NCBI RefSeq assembly: GCF_947501165.1
Contig: NZ_CANMUU010000001.1
Location: 1,302,001-1,366,000, forward strand
DNA: 64,000 nucleotides
Reading direction: 5' to 3'
From: an uncultured Allomuricauda sp.
GTDB taxonomy: Bacteria > Bacteroidota > Bacteroidia > Flavobacteriales > Flavobacteriaceae
Of the stretch, positions 44,562 to 54,262 are shown in pieces (position 1 is the stretch's first letter; every line of letters starts with the position of its first letter). The notes beneath the pieces were generated by a model. It ran no database searches. It was given only the letters and a program-made list of their open reading frames with translations, and was not told the DNA's origin. A program made the translations under genes and the position numbers.

Positions 44562-46166
44562 TTACTTTGAGTTCACCAATTCCATTAAGTCCACATCATT
44601 CCCCAACAGGACCTGATTGCTGTCAATTCTTCCTTGCAGAGGACCATTTTCCAATTTGAGAACGCCTCTTGGGCATACAGCAGAACAGATACCGCATCCC
44701 ACACAGCTGGAACGTACAATGTTCTCTCCCTTTTGGGCATAGGCACGTACATCGATACCCATTTCACAGTAGGTGGAACAGTTTCCACAGGAAATACATT
44801 GTCCTCCATTGGTGGTTATTCTAAACTTTGAGAAGAGTCGTTGTTGGAAGCCCATCATGGCGGCCATTGGACATCCAAACCGGCACCAGGCACGGTTCCC
44901 GAAAATGGGATAAAATCCGGTTCCTATAACTCCGGAAAAGATGCTTCCAATAAGAAAGGAATAGTTTTTTCTAAGGGCGCCAGATTTGAATAAAAAGACA
45001 TGTCCTTCACCACTGAAAAAATGAATGGCAATCAATGAAATGATAATTACAAAATATCCAACAGCACCATATTTAGCATCTTTTTGTAGTTGGTCGCGCT
45101 TAAAAATCATAACCCAAGCAAACACCAAGGTCAACAGTGCAGCGACTCCTAAAAGAAAGGTAGTCTTGGTCAACCAATATTTACTAGTATCATTTCCTAA
45201 ATAGGAATAGATAACTGCCGTGGTCATTAGGGTAACAAAAACCACAACGCTATGAATGACCCAGCGTTCAATTCTCCAAGCTTTTACGGATTTATCACTC
45301 AATTGACGGAAAGGGTCACCAATAGTTTCGGCCAAACCGCCACATCCACAAACCCATGAGCAATACCAGCGCTTTCCAAATTTATAGGTCAAAAAAGGAG
45401 TAATCACAAAAACAGAAAGGATGGCAAAAACGAGCATGGCAAAGCCTATATCACCAGAGCTTAGAAAGCCTTTTATTCTGTAAGATTCAAAATTGTAATA
45501 GTTAAGTGGCCAGATGTTTTTCAAATCCAAAAAGGGAAGACTTCCTCCTTGAAGTACAGAACTTCCATTCAGGCGAGCCATAAATTCTGGAATCAAAAAG
45601 GCAAAGGAAGTTTGAAAGAACATGACACTCATGGTTCGTATCCTTTCATAGCGATTGTGGCGGTACTTCCACATAAACTTTATCCCAAACACTAGTATGG
45701 CTACAGTATACAATGCACCATATACAAACCATTGGCTCGCGGGATTACCGCTAAGAGCTTTGCTCAACGGGTCAAAAAGAGCAATTACTCCTTTATTGTC
45801 CCCTCCATTTACCAATCCAAGATATTCGGGAAAAAAATAGAGAATCACATAGAAAGTAGTAATGGCAAGACCTGCAATCCAGCCCCAAAACCCAAGGTTG
45901 GTTAGCGATTTGAACCAGACCCCATCATTTTTGATTCCAGGATATTTTCCTTTGTACTGTTCCCAGGCAAACCATATAGTTCCACCCGAAATGGAAGCCA
46001 ACGAAAGGGTAAGCCAAAGGGTCTTATTGGGAAAACTTACATTGAACGTAGCCAGCAGTAAGATGGCAAGTCCAAGCATGCCCACGACGGATGCAATTTT
46101 TTGATTTAGATTGATTTCTTTTGGAGGCTGGCCGGTAAGGGCCATACTTCTATCGTAAGTGCTCAT
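44562..46166 (-). CDS. membrane-bound 4Fe-4S polyferredoxin (NapH/CcoG-like)
   Basis: 534 residues with about ten transmembrane helices. Two C-terminal ferredoxin motifs are explicit: CISCGNCSTYC and CVGCGICSAVC, each followed by a further Cys-Pro/Met context, and earlier cysteine pairs CSWVCGCGG and WCRFGCP lie at the membrane edges. It should pass electrons across the membrane between a quinone or cytoplasmic donor and an exported acceptor. It starts 16 bases after the FAD oxidoreductase gene, the likely electron partner. Confidence 0.9.
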   Translation of the reverse strand: MSTYDRSMALTGQPPKEINLNQKIASVVGMLGLAILLLATFNVSFPNKTLWLTLSLASISGGTIWFAWEQYKGKYPGIKNDGVWFKSLTNLGFWGWIAGLAITTFYVILYFFPEYLGLVNGGDNKGVIALFDPLSKALSGNPASQWFVYGALYTVAILVFGIKFMWKYRHNRYERIRTMSVMFFQTSFAFLIPEFMARLNGSSVLQGGSLPFLDLKNIWPLNYYNFESYRIKGFLSSGDIGFAMLVFAILSVFVITPFLTYKFGKRWYCSWVCGCGGLAETIGDPFRQLSDKSVKAWRIERWVIHSVVVFVTLMTTAVIYSYLGNDTSKYWLTKTTFLLGVAALLTLVFAWVMIFKRDQLQKDAKYGAVGYFVIIISLIAIHFFSGEGHVFLFKSGALRKNYSFLIGSIFSGVIGTGFYPIFGNRAWCRFGCPMAAMMGFQQRLFSKFRITTNGGQCISCGNCSTYCEMGIDVRAYAQKGENIVRSSCVGCGICSAVCPRGVLKLENGPLQGRIDSNQVLLGNDVDLMELVNSK

Positions 46167-46182
46167 TATATTAGGGTTGTGT

Positions 46183-47532
46183 TTATGTCAGTTGAAATAT
46201 TCTTTTGATGCTTTTCTTTTTAGGCTTTATTGAAGTGCCTCTGTCAGAATTGTATTTGGTCAGAATTGCTGATTCATGATGTTTATAGAATTCAGGATCG
46301 AAATTGGCATCTGGCAAATGCTGTATTACATAATTAACATCGCGTTCTTCAGTCAGCCATCTATCAAACAGTTCATGTCGCATTCGAATTCCGAAGGTAT
46401 TTATGCCTAGAAACTGTTCCGTTTCCTTATTGTAAGCTACGGTAATACAAAGTTTTTCTGAAGGATGTCTCCAATGAAAATGTGCTTCATAATCTTTCAT
46501 CCCCCTTTCGGAAAACACCCAACCATAGGTTTGGTATTCGATATCCAAAAATTTAGCGGAATTAAACCAGTGTCCAGGTTTATATTCAATGCGGTTGCCG
46601 CAGATGGTTTGCGCCACAGTTTCGCCCATCATTCGTCCCGTATACCAAACAGCTTCAATGGGTCTTCGATTGCCAATGGCCTCGTGTTGTTCGGCACAGT
46701 CACCTATGGCATATACATCGGGGACGTTGGTTTCCAAATATCGGTTCACCTTGATTCCTCTTCCCAGCTCAATTCCTGAATCTTTTAGAAAATCCATATT
46801 GGGCGTTACACCAGCGGTCAACCCAACCATATCGCAAGGTAATTCTTCACCGGTTTCTGCAATGATGATGGATTTTACCTTGCCATTTTCATCCGAAACG
46901 ATTTCTTTAAGGTTTGTGGCCAAACGCAAATCAATATGGTGCTCTAGAATATGCTCATTGATCATTTGGGATTCTCCTTCAGGTAGAACTCCGTTCCAAA
47001 AACTATTTTCCCGAACTAAAAAGGTAACTGGAATATCTCTGGTCCGAAGCATCTCGGCAAGCTCAATGCCAATCAATCCCCCTCCAACTATAACGGCTCT
47101 TTTGCAAACCTCTTTATTGGGTGCGTTGACCTCTAACATATCCAAGTCTTGTTTGGAATACAGTCCTTGAACACCATGAAGGTCCTGCCCTGGCCAGCCA
47201 AATTTATTGGGTTTGGAACCCGTGGCCAATATTAATTTATCATAATGCAGTGTTCTTGAACCGTCAAGAGTGAGTGCCTTGTTTTCCGTATCGACTTTAT
47301 TGACAAAAGCGTTTACAAGTTCAATTCTATTTTTCTCCCAAAACCAATTTTCATAAGGTTGGGTATGCTCAAACTTCATGTGACCCATATACACATACAT
47401 CAAAGCGGTTCTTGAAAAAAAGTAATCGGTCTCGGCCGAAACAATAATGATTCTTTTGTCAGATAGTTTTCGAATATGGCGGGCAGCTGAAACGCCGGCA
47501 ATACCATTCCCGATAATAACAATGTTCTCCAT
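46183..47532 (-). CDS. FAD/NAD(P)-dependent oxidoreductase
   Basis: 449 residues. FAD-binding start IVIIGNGIAGVSAARHIR, second Rossmann motif AVIVGGGLIGIELAEML (about 153-169), and the C-terminal FAD site VYAIGDCAEQ. The fold is that of the nitrite reductase small-chain/rubredoxin reductase-like group. The ~100-residue C-terminal extension beyond the usual domain is rich in aromatic and His residues. Probably transfers electrons to the polyferredoxin encoded next. First gene of a five-gene operon; divergent from the DUF547 gene. Confidence 0.9.
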   Translation of the reverse strand: MENIVIIGNGIAGVSAARHIRKLSDKRIIIVSAETDYFFSRTALMYVYMGHMKFEHTQPYENWFWEKNRIELVNAFVNKVDTENKALTLDGSRTLHYDKLILATGSKPNKFGWPGQDLHGVQGLYSKQDLDMLEVNAPNKEVCKRAVIVGGGLIGIELAEMLRTRDIPVTFLVRENSFWNGVLPEGESQMINEHILEHHIDLRLATNLKEIVSDENGKVKSIIIAETGEELPCDMVGLTAGVTPNMDFLKDSGIELGRGIKVNRYLETNVPDVYAIGDCAEQHEAIGNRRPIEAVWYTGRMMGETVAQTICGNRIEYKPGHWFNSAKFLDIEYQTYGWVFSERGMKDYEAHFHWRHPSEKLCITVAYNKETEQFLGINTFGIRMRHELFDRWLTEERDVNYVIQHLPDANFDPEFYKHHESAILTKYNSDRGTSIKPKKKSIKRIFQLT

Positions 47533-47764
47533 GAGGTATTATTGGTTGTTGGTTGTGTCGTTTTTAAAGATAGAAACTTATCAAAAGTGAATTATTTAGA
47601 AACGATTTAAATATCAATTGTTGTCGTAAGGTTACTTTTCAAATAGCGAACATGTAACGCTCTGATTATTAAAATCTTAAATATATCATAAAAAATTAAC
47701 AGTGTTGTATGGTGTTAAAATGACCCTCGACATAATGGTCAGTTTTAATCAACAAGCAATTGAA

Positions 47765-48487
47765 ATGAAAACAAATAAAACACTAATCGTACTCATGTTT
47801 CTGGTTCTAACTCAATTCGGGTTTGGTCAGAAAACTTCTGATTTTTTCTCTAAAGCCGATGCTTTTTTCAGTACTTATGTTAGTAATGGCAGAGTGGCTT
47901 ATAGTGAAATTAAAGGCAATCCTGCTTCATTGGATGAACTTTTGGCCATAGCCAAGGAAATTCGGGTTACTAAAGATGATGCAAAGACCTATCAAGCTTT
48001 TTGGATTAATGGATATAATCTGTCCGTTATAAAGGGAATTGTAGACAACTACCCAATAAAATCACCTTTGGATAAAGCCGGTTTTTTTGATAAGAAAACA
48101 TATGACATCGGCGGGAAGAAGACTACGCTGAATGATATCGAGAACAAATTATTGCGCGCTATTTTCCCGCAAGAATCACGCTTTCACTTCGTGCTAGTTT
48201 GTGCTGGACTTGGGTGTCCTCCCATCATAAATGAAGCCTACACTCCTGCAAAGTTGGAATCTCAACTGCAAAAGCAAACAGAGTTGGCCTTGAACAATCC
48301 AAACTTCATTCGGGTTAAAGGGAAAAAGGTGAATCTGTCTCAAATATTCGAATGGTATACCAAAGATTTTACACAAGGCGGTAAAAACTTGATAGAGTAT
48401 GTAAACCAATACCGTAAAGAGAAACTGGATCCAAAAGCCAAAGTAGGCTATTACAGCTATGATTGGGCCTTGAATGAAACCAAATAA
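47765..48487 (+). CDS. DUF547 protein, secreted
   Basis: About 240 residues. The ATG at MKTNKTLIVLMFLV gives a clean signal peptide ending near GFGQ; upstream in-frame ATGs would lengthen the N-terminus without a signal. DUF547 core: FWINGYNLSVIKGIVDNYPIKS, FVLVCAGLGCPPIINEAY (conserved Cys pair) and FEWYTKDF. Function unknown, possibly a cysteine-peptidase-like fold. A second DUF547 gene lies at 54249, sharing the Y-D-W-A/S-L-N-E terminal motif. Confidence 0.92.
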   Translation: MKTNKTLIVLMFLVLTQFGFGQKTSDFFSKADAFFSTYVSNGRVAYSEIKGNPASLDELLAIAKEIRVTKDDAKTYQAFWINGYNLSVIKGIVDNYPIKSPLDKAGFFDKKTYDIGGKKTTLNDIENKLLRAIFPQESRFHFVLVCAGLGCPPIINEAYTPAKLESQLQKQTELALNNPNFIRVKGKKVNLSQIFEWYTKDFTQGGKNLIEYVNQYRKEKLDPKAKVGYYSYDWALNETK

Positions 48488-48511
48488 AAAAAAACAACTA
48501 TTCAAAACATT

Positions 48512-49405
48512 ATGAAAACAATATTTAAAAACACTTTTTTTACCGTATTCTTTTTAGGTGCTACCTTGATTTCTGCACAGAATGATGACCAATCGGGCAG
48601 TAATATTCAAAATCTAACACCTTCCAAGCTTATTGGAAAAGGACAATGGGATATTAAATTGTTCAATAATCTGTACACACAAAACGAGAGTACATTTGCA
48701 GAGGAAGATGGTATTCGGCAAAACTTTTTCACCTCTACCCTGGAAGTGTTTACAGGTGTATCCGATTCCAAACGAATTAATGTTGGGGTGATTGCAGAAT
48801 ATAGGGCTAACGGCAGGGATTTCATCCTAGAAAATGGTACAACCGAGCGAAGAAATACTTCAGGTCTGACTTCAATTGCACCATCCATCAAAATAGTTCC
48901 ATTTAAAAGAGTGGGTAACTTTTCCATTTTAAGTTCTTTTTCCATTCCATTGATTAGTCAGGAAGTGGATGACAATGGCGTGTTCCTCGATCAGGATGGA
49001 TTTACTTGGCAAAATCGTTTCTTTTACGATTACACCTTTCCAGGTAAAAAGTGGCAAATATTTTCAGAGATAAATTCTGAATACAACTTTGGGGATGATG
49101 CGGTTCAAGATGCGAATGGCATTACGGTTGAAGGGAGCTTTGCCAACAACAGTCTTCGGTTAACCCCCGGGATATTCTTGAGTTATTTTCCAAGTAGCAA
49201 GTTTACCGTGTTGGTCTTGGGACAACATACCGAATTAATAGATTTGGGCAACAACTTCAGTCAGAACTTTACCGCCCTCGGTGGTGGTGCCAAATATCAG
49301 TTGACCGATGAATTGAACGTGGAATTCCTCTATACCAATTTTGTTAGAGGAAGGGATACAGGCCTCGGTGAGACGTTTAACATAGGTTTGCGAGCAGTTT
49401 TCTAG
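48512..49405 (+). CDS. outer-membrane beta-barrel protein (porin/transporter-like)
   Basis: 297 residues with a signal peptide (TLISAQ). The mature part is a run of amphipathic strands, many ending in aromatic residues (WDIKLFNNLYTQNE, VGVIAEYRANGRDF, FFYDYTFPGKKWQIFSEINSEY), and the last residue is Phe (LRAVF), a BAM-recognised C-terminus. Probably a 12-16-stranded outer-membrane channel. It lies 24 bases after the DUF547 gene and may form one transcript with it and the GH113-like gene. Confidence 0.8.
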   Translation: MKTIFKNTFFTVFFLGATLISAQNDDQSGSNIQNLTPSKLIGKGQWDIKLFNNLYTQNESTFAEEDGIRQNFFTSTLEVFTGVSDSKRINVGVIAEYRANGRDFILENGTTERRNTSGLTSIAPSIKIVPFKRVGNFSILSSFSIPLISQEVDDNGVFLDQDGFTWQNRFFYDYTFPGKKWQIFSEINSEYNFGDDAVQDANGITVEGSFANNSLRLTPGIFLSYFPSSKFTVLVLGQHTELIDLGNNFSQNFTALGGGAKYQLTDELNVEFLYTNFVRGRDTGLGETFNIGLRAVF

Positions 49406-49453
49406 TCTAAACCTTACATAAAAGCCTAAATTAGAAGTCTTAATTCTTAAAAC

Positions 49454-50461
49454 ATGAAGAAATTAGGACTTCTTTTTTTATGCATGCTCCAGTTTTCTTG
49501 TACCAGTCAAAAGAAAGAGAAAATAAATGGGGTAAGTTTTGTAGGGTCGCGGGAAAAAGTCGACCAAAACCATATAGAACCGGTATTACAGGTCAATGCC
49601 AACTATGCGGCGGTAATGCCTTTTGGTTTTGCAAGGAACCTTAGTTCCCCCAAAATAATCTTTGATACGGAAAGACAATGGTTTGGGGAAACCAAAAAAG
49701 GAGCGAAGCAATATATTGAAATGTTAAAGAAAAATGGGGTCAAGGTGATGATGAAACCCCAGATTTGGATTTGGCGTGGGGAGTTCACAGGGGATATGAT
49801 GATGGAGTCTGAAGAAGATTGGAAAACCTTGGAATGCACGTACGAAGACTTTATTCTCACCTTCGCAAAGCTGGCCGAGGAAACCAAAGCCGAAATACTC
49901 TGCATAGGAACCGAGTTGGAGGAGTTTGTGAAGTATAGACCAGAGTATTGGAGCAATCTAATTAAAAAAGTAAAAAAGATTTATTCAGGAAAGTTGACAT
50001 ACGCAGCAAATTGGGATGAGTTCACAAGAACCCCGTTCTGGAAGGAGCTGGATTTTATTGGGGTAGATGCCTATTTTCCACTTTCTGAAGAGCGTTATCC
50101 CACTATGGATGAGCTTAAATCAGGATGGCAACCTTGGAAAACCAAGTTGGTGAATTTGTCCAATACTACCGATAAACCAATTCTTTTCACGGAATTTGGA
50201 TACAGAAGTATGGATTACACGGCTAAAAAGCCTTGGTTGGTGGATAGAAACCAAATGGACGTTAACCTTCAAGCGCAGTCAGATGCCACCCAGGCTATTT
50301 TTGATGAATTCTGGAATGAGGATTGGTTCGCTGGAGGTTTTATCTGGAAATGGTTCATACATCATGATAGGTCTGGTGGTACTGAGGATAACCGTTTTAC
50401 ACCACAGAACAAACCAGCGGAAAAAACCATACGCGATTTTTTTTCAAAAGCCAATGAATAA
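49454..50461 (+). CDS. GH113-like TIM-barrel lipoprotein
   Basis: 335 residues: lipobox MLQFSC (MKKLGLLFLCMLQFSC), then a TIM barrel. The acid/base Glu is likely in LCIGTELEEF (about residue 155) and the nucleophile Glu in PILFTEFGYRS (about 249). Family GH113 members are beta-mannanases; the aromatic-rich MKPQIWIWRGEF loop fits. Substrate is unproven. The C-terminus overlaps the next lipoprotein gene by eight bases, so expression is coupled. Confidence 0.85.
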   Translation: MKKLGLLFLCMLQFSCTSQKKEKINGVSFVGSREKVDQNHIEPVLQVNANYAAVMPFGFARNLSSPKIIFDTERQWFGETKKGAKQYIEMLKKNGVKVMMKPQIWIWRGEFTGDMMMESEEDWKTLECTYEDFILTFAKLAEETKAEILCIGTELEEFVKYRPEYWSNLIKKVKKIYSGKLTYAANWDEFTRTPFWKELDFIGVDAYFPLSEERYPTMDELKSGWQPWKTKLVNLSNTTDKPILFTEFGYRSMDYTAKKPWLVDRNQMDVNLQAQSDATQAIFDEFWNEDWFAGGFIWKWFIHHDRSGGTEDNRFTPQNKPAEKTIRDFFSKANE

Positions 50462-51200
50462 GTACAGAGCCATTTTTACTCTAGTTGTTCTAACGCTGCT
50501 TTCATGTTCTTCAGATGGAGAAGAAGACGTTGTTTTGAATGAGGTGAGATTGGACTCCTTTTTGGAAGGAAGAGAAGTGGTTTTGGATAATGTCATCGCT
50601 TGTGCGGCAAGCAATAGAAATACTGAAGTTGTAAGTGTTTTTTTGTATCCCAGGCCTGGCGTGAGCAACATCCGATATTTTGAAACGGCTACGGCAGATG
50701 TGGATAAGAATGATTTTTCTCAGTACACTGGTAGAGAGCTTCCATTGTTGGATGTCTTTAATGGCTATTTGTTAAGATATGAGGTTGAACAGGAAGATGA
50801 GAAGTGGGTCATTGTCAGTTTCGAGGAAGAAGGTTTGGTCCATATTTCAAATCCTATTCGACTAAAACAGCTTTCTAAACCCACCGAATACCTGTCCGAA
50901 AATATAATGACCGACCTTACTATGGGAAATATGCCAGAGTTTACATGGGAAGATGGTATGTTCACGGATTCTAGAATCTATTTTCACGTGGTTACCGATG
51001 TCGACAATGATTTTTTATCGGGAACGTATACCTTTGAAAGAAGGTTCCAATATTACAAATTGGACAATGTGGTTTTGAATATCACTCGGGAAATCCCTCC
51101 AGTATTAACCCCGGAAACACCATATAACGTCACCTTGCTTGCCGTAAGTGAAGATAACTGGGTGAATCTGTTCTCCGAAATACCCTTTGAATTTGAATAA
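50454..51200 (+). CDS. lipoprotein of unknown function
   Basis: About 248 residues from MNKYRAIFTLVVLTLLSC (lipobox LLSC). The mature part is acidic and beta-rich, resembling a two-domain sensor or adhesin, but I do not recognise a family. A longer in-frame extension starting at 50196 runs inside the GH113 gene and is rejected. Part of the plus-strand operon with the OMP and the GH113-like protein. Confidence 0.75.
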   Translation: MNKYRAIFTLVVLTLLSCSSDGEEDVVLNEVRLDSFLEGREVVLDNVIACAASNRNTEVVSVFLYPRPGVSNIRYFETATADVDKNDFSQYTGRELPLLDVFNGYLLRYEVEQEDEKWVIVSFEEEGLVHISNPIRLKQLSKPTEYLSENIMTDLTMGNMPEFTWEDGMFTDSRIYFHVVTDVDNDFLSGTYTFERRFQYYKLDNVVLNITREIPPVLTPETPYNVTLLAVSEDNWVNLFSEIPFEFE

Positions 51201-51280
51201 GCTCAGTATTAAAAAGTGTATTGCAATGGAGCTCTGGGTTTTCAGTAAACAGGCTTCTGTTTTATCGAAAAAGAATTGTT

Positions 51281-52549
51281 GTGATACGTAAGAGCTTGGT
51301 TACTTTAACTGTTTTCTTGAGTATGTTCTTTGGACACGGTCAAACACCTACCATAGCTAGCCTAAAAATTCAGGGCAACGAAAAAACCAAGACCTCTTTC
51401 CTCCAAAAAATCATTAAGCTTGAAGTAGGTGCTTCGTTGGACACTACCAAGATGGAAGAAGACATGTATCGGTTAAAACGTTTGCCTTCGGTTTCCCATG
51501 CGTACTACCAAGTTTTGAAATCCTTTGAGGAAAATCAAGTTGAAGTGGTGTACGGAATAGAAGAAAACTTCACATTGATTCCTTTTGCCAGTATTTTTAC
51601 TTCAAATGATGATGAATTTGCATTCCGGATTGGGTTGCAAGAGTTCAATGTATTAGGTCGAAATATTACTCTAGGAGGATTTTACCAACGCGATATTTTT
51701 GATTCTTTCGGGGCACATGTTCGGGCTCCCAATATCTTTGGCCGGAGATGGGGTTTAGCTCTGAGCTATCAGGATTTAACCACAGAAGAGCCAGTTTTTT
51801 TGGAAAACGGTAGTGCTGATTACCGTTACAATAATGAATCCGTAGAAGCTTTGGTGCTATTTCAACTTAATTTCAAGAATAGATTTGAGTTTGGAATAAA
51901 CTTCTTTACCGAAGACTATGAATTTCTTTCTGGGGAAACCGACCCAAGCGTTCCTTTGGCTTTGAGGGTGAACAAGCACTTGCTAAAACTACTGTACAAT
52001 TATGATGCGATTAAATTTCACTATCAATATCTATCCGGATTTAAAAGTTCGTTGAATCTACAATACGTACAAAGTGACGATGGGCAACTTCCTGAATTTT
52101 GGATTGGCTTCAATGATTTCACCTACTTTATGCGGGTAGGCAAAAAAGGAAATTGGGCAAGTCGATTACGATTGGGAATTTCTAGCAATTTAGACACACC
52201 ATTTGCGCCCTTTGCTGTTGATAATAACTTAAACATACGCGGTGTGGGAAACGTTATAGACCGGGGTACTGCCGCTATTGTATTGAATACAGAATACCGC
52301 CATACCTTGATTGACAAGGATTGGTTTGTACTTCAAAGCAATGTTTTTGTGGATGGTGGTTCATGGAGAAATCCAGGGGGTGATTTCAGCGATTTTGGAG
52401 ATGATCAAAACTTGAGAATTTATCCAGGCATAGGTCTCCGCTTTATTCACAAACGAATTTTTAATGCCATTTTTAGAATTGATTACGGCCAAGGAATCAC
52501 AACAAATTCTTCTCGAGGTATTGTTTTTGGGATAGGGCAGTATTTTTAA
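51281..52549 (+). CDS. BamA/TamA-family outer-membrane protein (single POTRA)
   Basis: About 422 residues starting at a GTG that opens a signal peptide (M-IRKSLVTLTVFLSMFFGHG). An ATG 60 bases upstream would add a segment that does not look like a signal. One POTRA domain (IASLKIQGNEKTKTSFLQK, about 25-100) precedes a ~16-strand barrel ending ...VFGIGQYF, with the C-terminal Phe. It resembles Omp85-type translocation proteins; it may insert or export a partner from this cluster. No second POTRA is visible, so it is shorter than BamA. Confidence 0.82.
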   Translation: MIRKSLVTLTVFLSMFFGHGQTPTIASLKIQGNEKTKTSFLQKIIKLEVGASLDTTKMEEDMYRLKRLPSVSHAYYQVLKSFEENQVEVVYGIEENFTLIPFASIFTSNDDEFAFRIGLQEFNVLGRNITLGGFYQRDIFDSFGAHVRAPNIFGRRWGLALSYQDLTTEEPVFLENGSADYRYNNESVEALVLFQLNFKNRFEFGINFFTEDYEFLSGETDPSVPLALRVNKHLLKLLYNYDAIKFHYQYLSGFKSSLNLQYVQSDDGQLPEFWIGFNDFTYFMRVGKKGNWASRLRLGISSNLDTPFAPFAVDNNLNIRGVGNVIDRGTAAIVLNTEYRHTLIDKDWFVLQSNVFVDGGSWRNPGGDFSDFGDDQNLRIYPGIGLRFIHKRIFNAIFRIDYGQGITTNSSRGIVFGIGQYF

Positions 52550-52607
52550 TGCGTTTTTTCCTTCTTTTTTTAGATATTTGTAAAGCATCCCAGCAAAATT
52601 TCTTTCG

Positions 52608-53534
52608 ATGAAATATAGACTCGCACTAGTATTGTGGGTTTTTCTGGTATGCACTTTGTTGGCCCAAGAAAAAGCCTATAAGGTCGTTGCCCAACCTGGC
52701 GATGGCATTTACTCCATTCTACGAAAACAGGGATTAGATCCCATAGAACACTATCAAGAATTTATAGAGCTCAATCAAGAGAACATCAAAGATGGTAGTT
52801 TTCTGCATGTGGGGCGAGAGTACTACATTCCTTATGCCTCTGAGTCTTTTAAAAATGTTGGAGTGAGAATATTTTTAGCTTCAGATACCGAAGCGCCAAT
52901 TTTTGAAAAAGAACTCCAAAATCTTTCCAGAAAAAGTGATGCTTTACAGGATGTGGTGTACTATCTGATTACGGAAAATAGGGAAAAGACTTCAAATAGT
53001 TTTGCCAAAGATGTAGAGCTTAATTTGGCAAAGACCCTCTTGGAAAATGGAGCGCATGTTTTTGTACTCGAACAACAGGGATTGGAATATTCCAACAAAG
53101 AACAAGAAGGTTTGGAACTTATGGGAGCCTACGTTGAAGCCATCAACAAAAGATATTTAAAACACTTTGGAAAATATCAAAGGCTGTTAATTGTTCGTGC
53201 CAATGGACAAATTAAGGGCAAAATGGATGTCTCGGTATATCATCATAAAAAAAGTGACGAAGGAAAACGATTGGCAAAAAACCTGCGGGAAGTTTTTCAA
53301 AAGAACAGTGTTAAAAATCGTTCGTACAAGAGTATCGAAGCAATCATTAATGACGACAATACACTTTACCTTGCTAAAAATGTATTGCCGGCCGTAAGTT
53401 TATTGGATATTGATGGTACTTCCACCGAATCCAAAACCAAAGGCATCGAAGTAGTGTCCAATAAGACAATTTTGGCCCAATGGTTGGCCAATGGAATCTT
53501 AAAAGACTATGCCGACCTGAAGATAGAAGAGTAA
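52608..53534 (+). CDS. secreted LysM-like / amidase-related protein
   Basis: 308 residues with a signal peptide (VCTLLAQ). Residues ~25-80 (KVVAQPGDGIYSILRKQGLDP, ...SFLHVGREYYIP) look like a LysM-type binding module. The rest has a Rossmann-like alternation with FAKDVELNLAKTLLENGAHVFVL and an internal YHHKKSDEGKRLAKNL, similar to Bacteroidota proteins labelled N-acetylmuramoyl-L-alanine amidase, but no complete zinc-ligand set is visible. May bind peptidoglycan without cutting it. Confidence 0.6.
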   Translation: MKYRLALVLWVFLVCTLLAQEKAYKVVAQPGDGIYSILRKQGLDPIEHYQEFIELNQENIKDGSFLHVGREYYIPYASESFKNVGVRIFLASDTEAPIFEKELQNLSRKSDALQDVVYYLITENREKTSNSFAKDVELNLAKTLLENGAHVFVLEQQGLEYSNKEQEGLELMGAYVEAINKRYLKHFGKYQRLLIVRANGQIKGKMDVSVYHHKKSDEGKRLAKNLREVFQKNSVKNRSYKSIEAIINDDNTLYLAKNVLPAVSLLDIDGTSTESKTKGIEVVSNKTILAQWLANGILKDYADLKIEE

Positions 53535-53557
53535 AAATCAGGAATTCAATTGACTAT

Positions 53558-54262
53558 CTAGGTCAACAGATTTTTTCGGTAGTAGCGATACAGCTCTTGC
53601 GGACTTGCTCCCATGTAACTTTTTAAATGAATCATACCAAAGTGAAACTGGACTTTGACCCAACCCTTGTCCCGATATTTTCTGGCAGAAGTGATTACGT
53701 AGTCAGGAAGAACTTTAAATTCTGTTTGTTCATATAAGCGACGAATGAACTCGGTGTCTTCATAAATGAAATAATCCTCGTTAAAACCGTCGGTTAGTTC
53801 AAAAAGGTCTTTTTCAATAAATAGGGACTGGTCTCCACCCCGACAAAGACTATGATTAATTCGGGAAAGCCATGCAAAAAAACGAAGTATGGGGTTTTTG
53901 GAATCAAACTTCATGCGAAAACACCCAGATTGACTTCCTTTTTCCACAGCTTCAAGTATAATATTATCAAAACCATGGGGAGGGAGTGTATCTGCATGCA
54001 AAAAGTAAAGAATACTTCCTTTGGCATATTTGGCACCCGCGTTCATTTGCGTGGCCCTGCCTCTTTTGGAAGAAATTACGGTTGCTCCACAGGATTTTGC
54101 AATTTCAATGGTACGGTCTGTACTTCCTCCATCAATACAGGTAATTTCCTCTATTTGCGAAGAGGCAATGCTTGAATGTAGATGCTTTAGGATAGTGCCC
54201 AAGCCTTTTTCTTCATTCAACACTGGAATTATGATGCTTATGTTTTGATTACTTCGCTTCAT
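53558..54262 (-). CDS. arsenosugar-type GT2 glycosyltransferase (TIGR04283-like)
   Basis: 234 residues: ISIIIPVLNEEKGLGTILK, CIDGGSTDRTIEIAKSCGA, FLHADTLPP (DxD) and the RINHSLCRGGDQSLFIEK loop. This short GT2 form belongs to the subfamily that co-occurs with ArsM in Bacteroidota arsenosugar clusters. It overlaps the DUF547 gene by 14 bases and is the last gene of the run beginning with the rhodanese. Sugar acceptor not known. Confidence 0.88.
   Translation of the reverse strand: MKRSNQNISIIIPVLNEEKGLGTILKHLHSSIASSQIEEITCIDGGSTDRTIEIAKSCGATVISSKRGRATQMNAGAKYAKGSILYFLHADTLPPHGFDNIILEAVEKGSQSGCFRMKFDSKNPILRFFAWLSRINHSLCRGGDQSLFIEKDLFELTDGFNEDYFIYEDTEFIRRLYEQTEFKVLPDYVITSARKYRDKGWVKVQFHFGMIHLKSYMGASPQELYRYYRKNLLT

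Noticed and set aside
46589..47170. 193-codon plus-strand frame
   Set aside because: Antisense to the FAD oxidoreductase gene, whose nucleotide-binding motifs are unambiguous.
50196..50453. Longer N-terminus for the lipoprotein gene
   Set aside because: It runs inside the GH113-like gene, and the internal Met gives a perfect lipoprotein signal.
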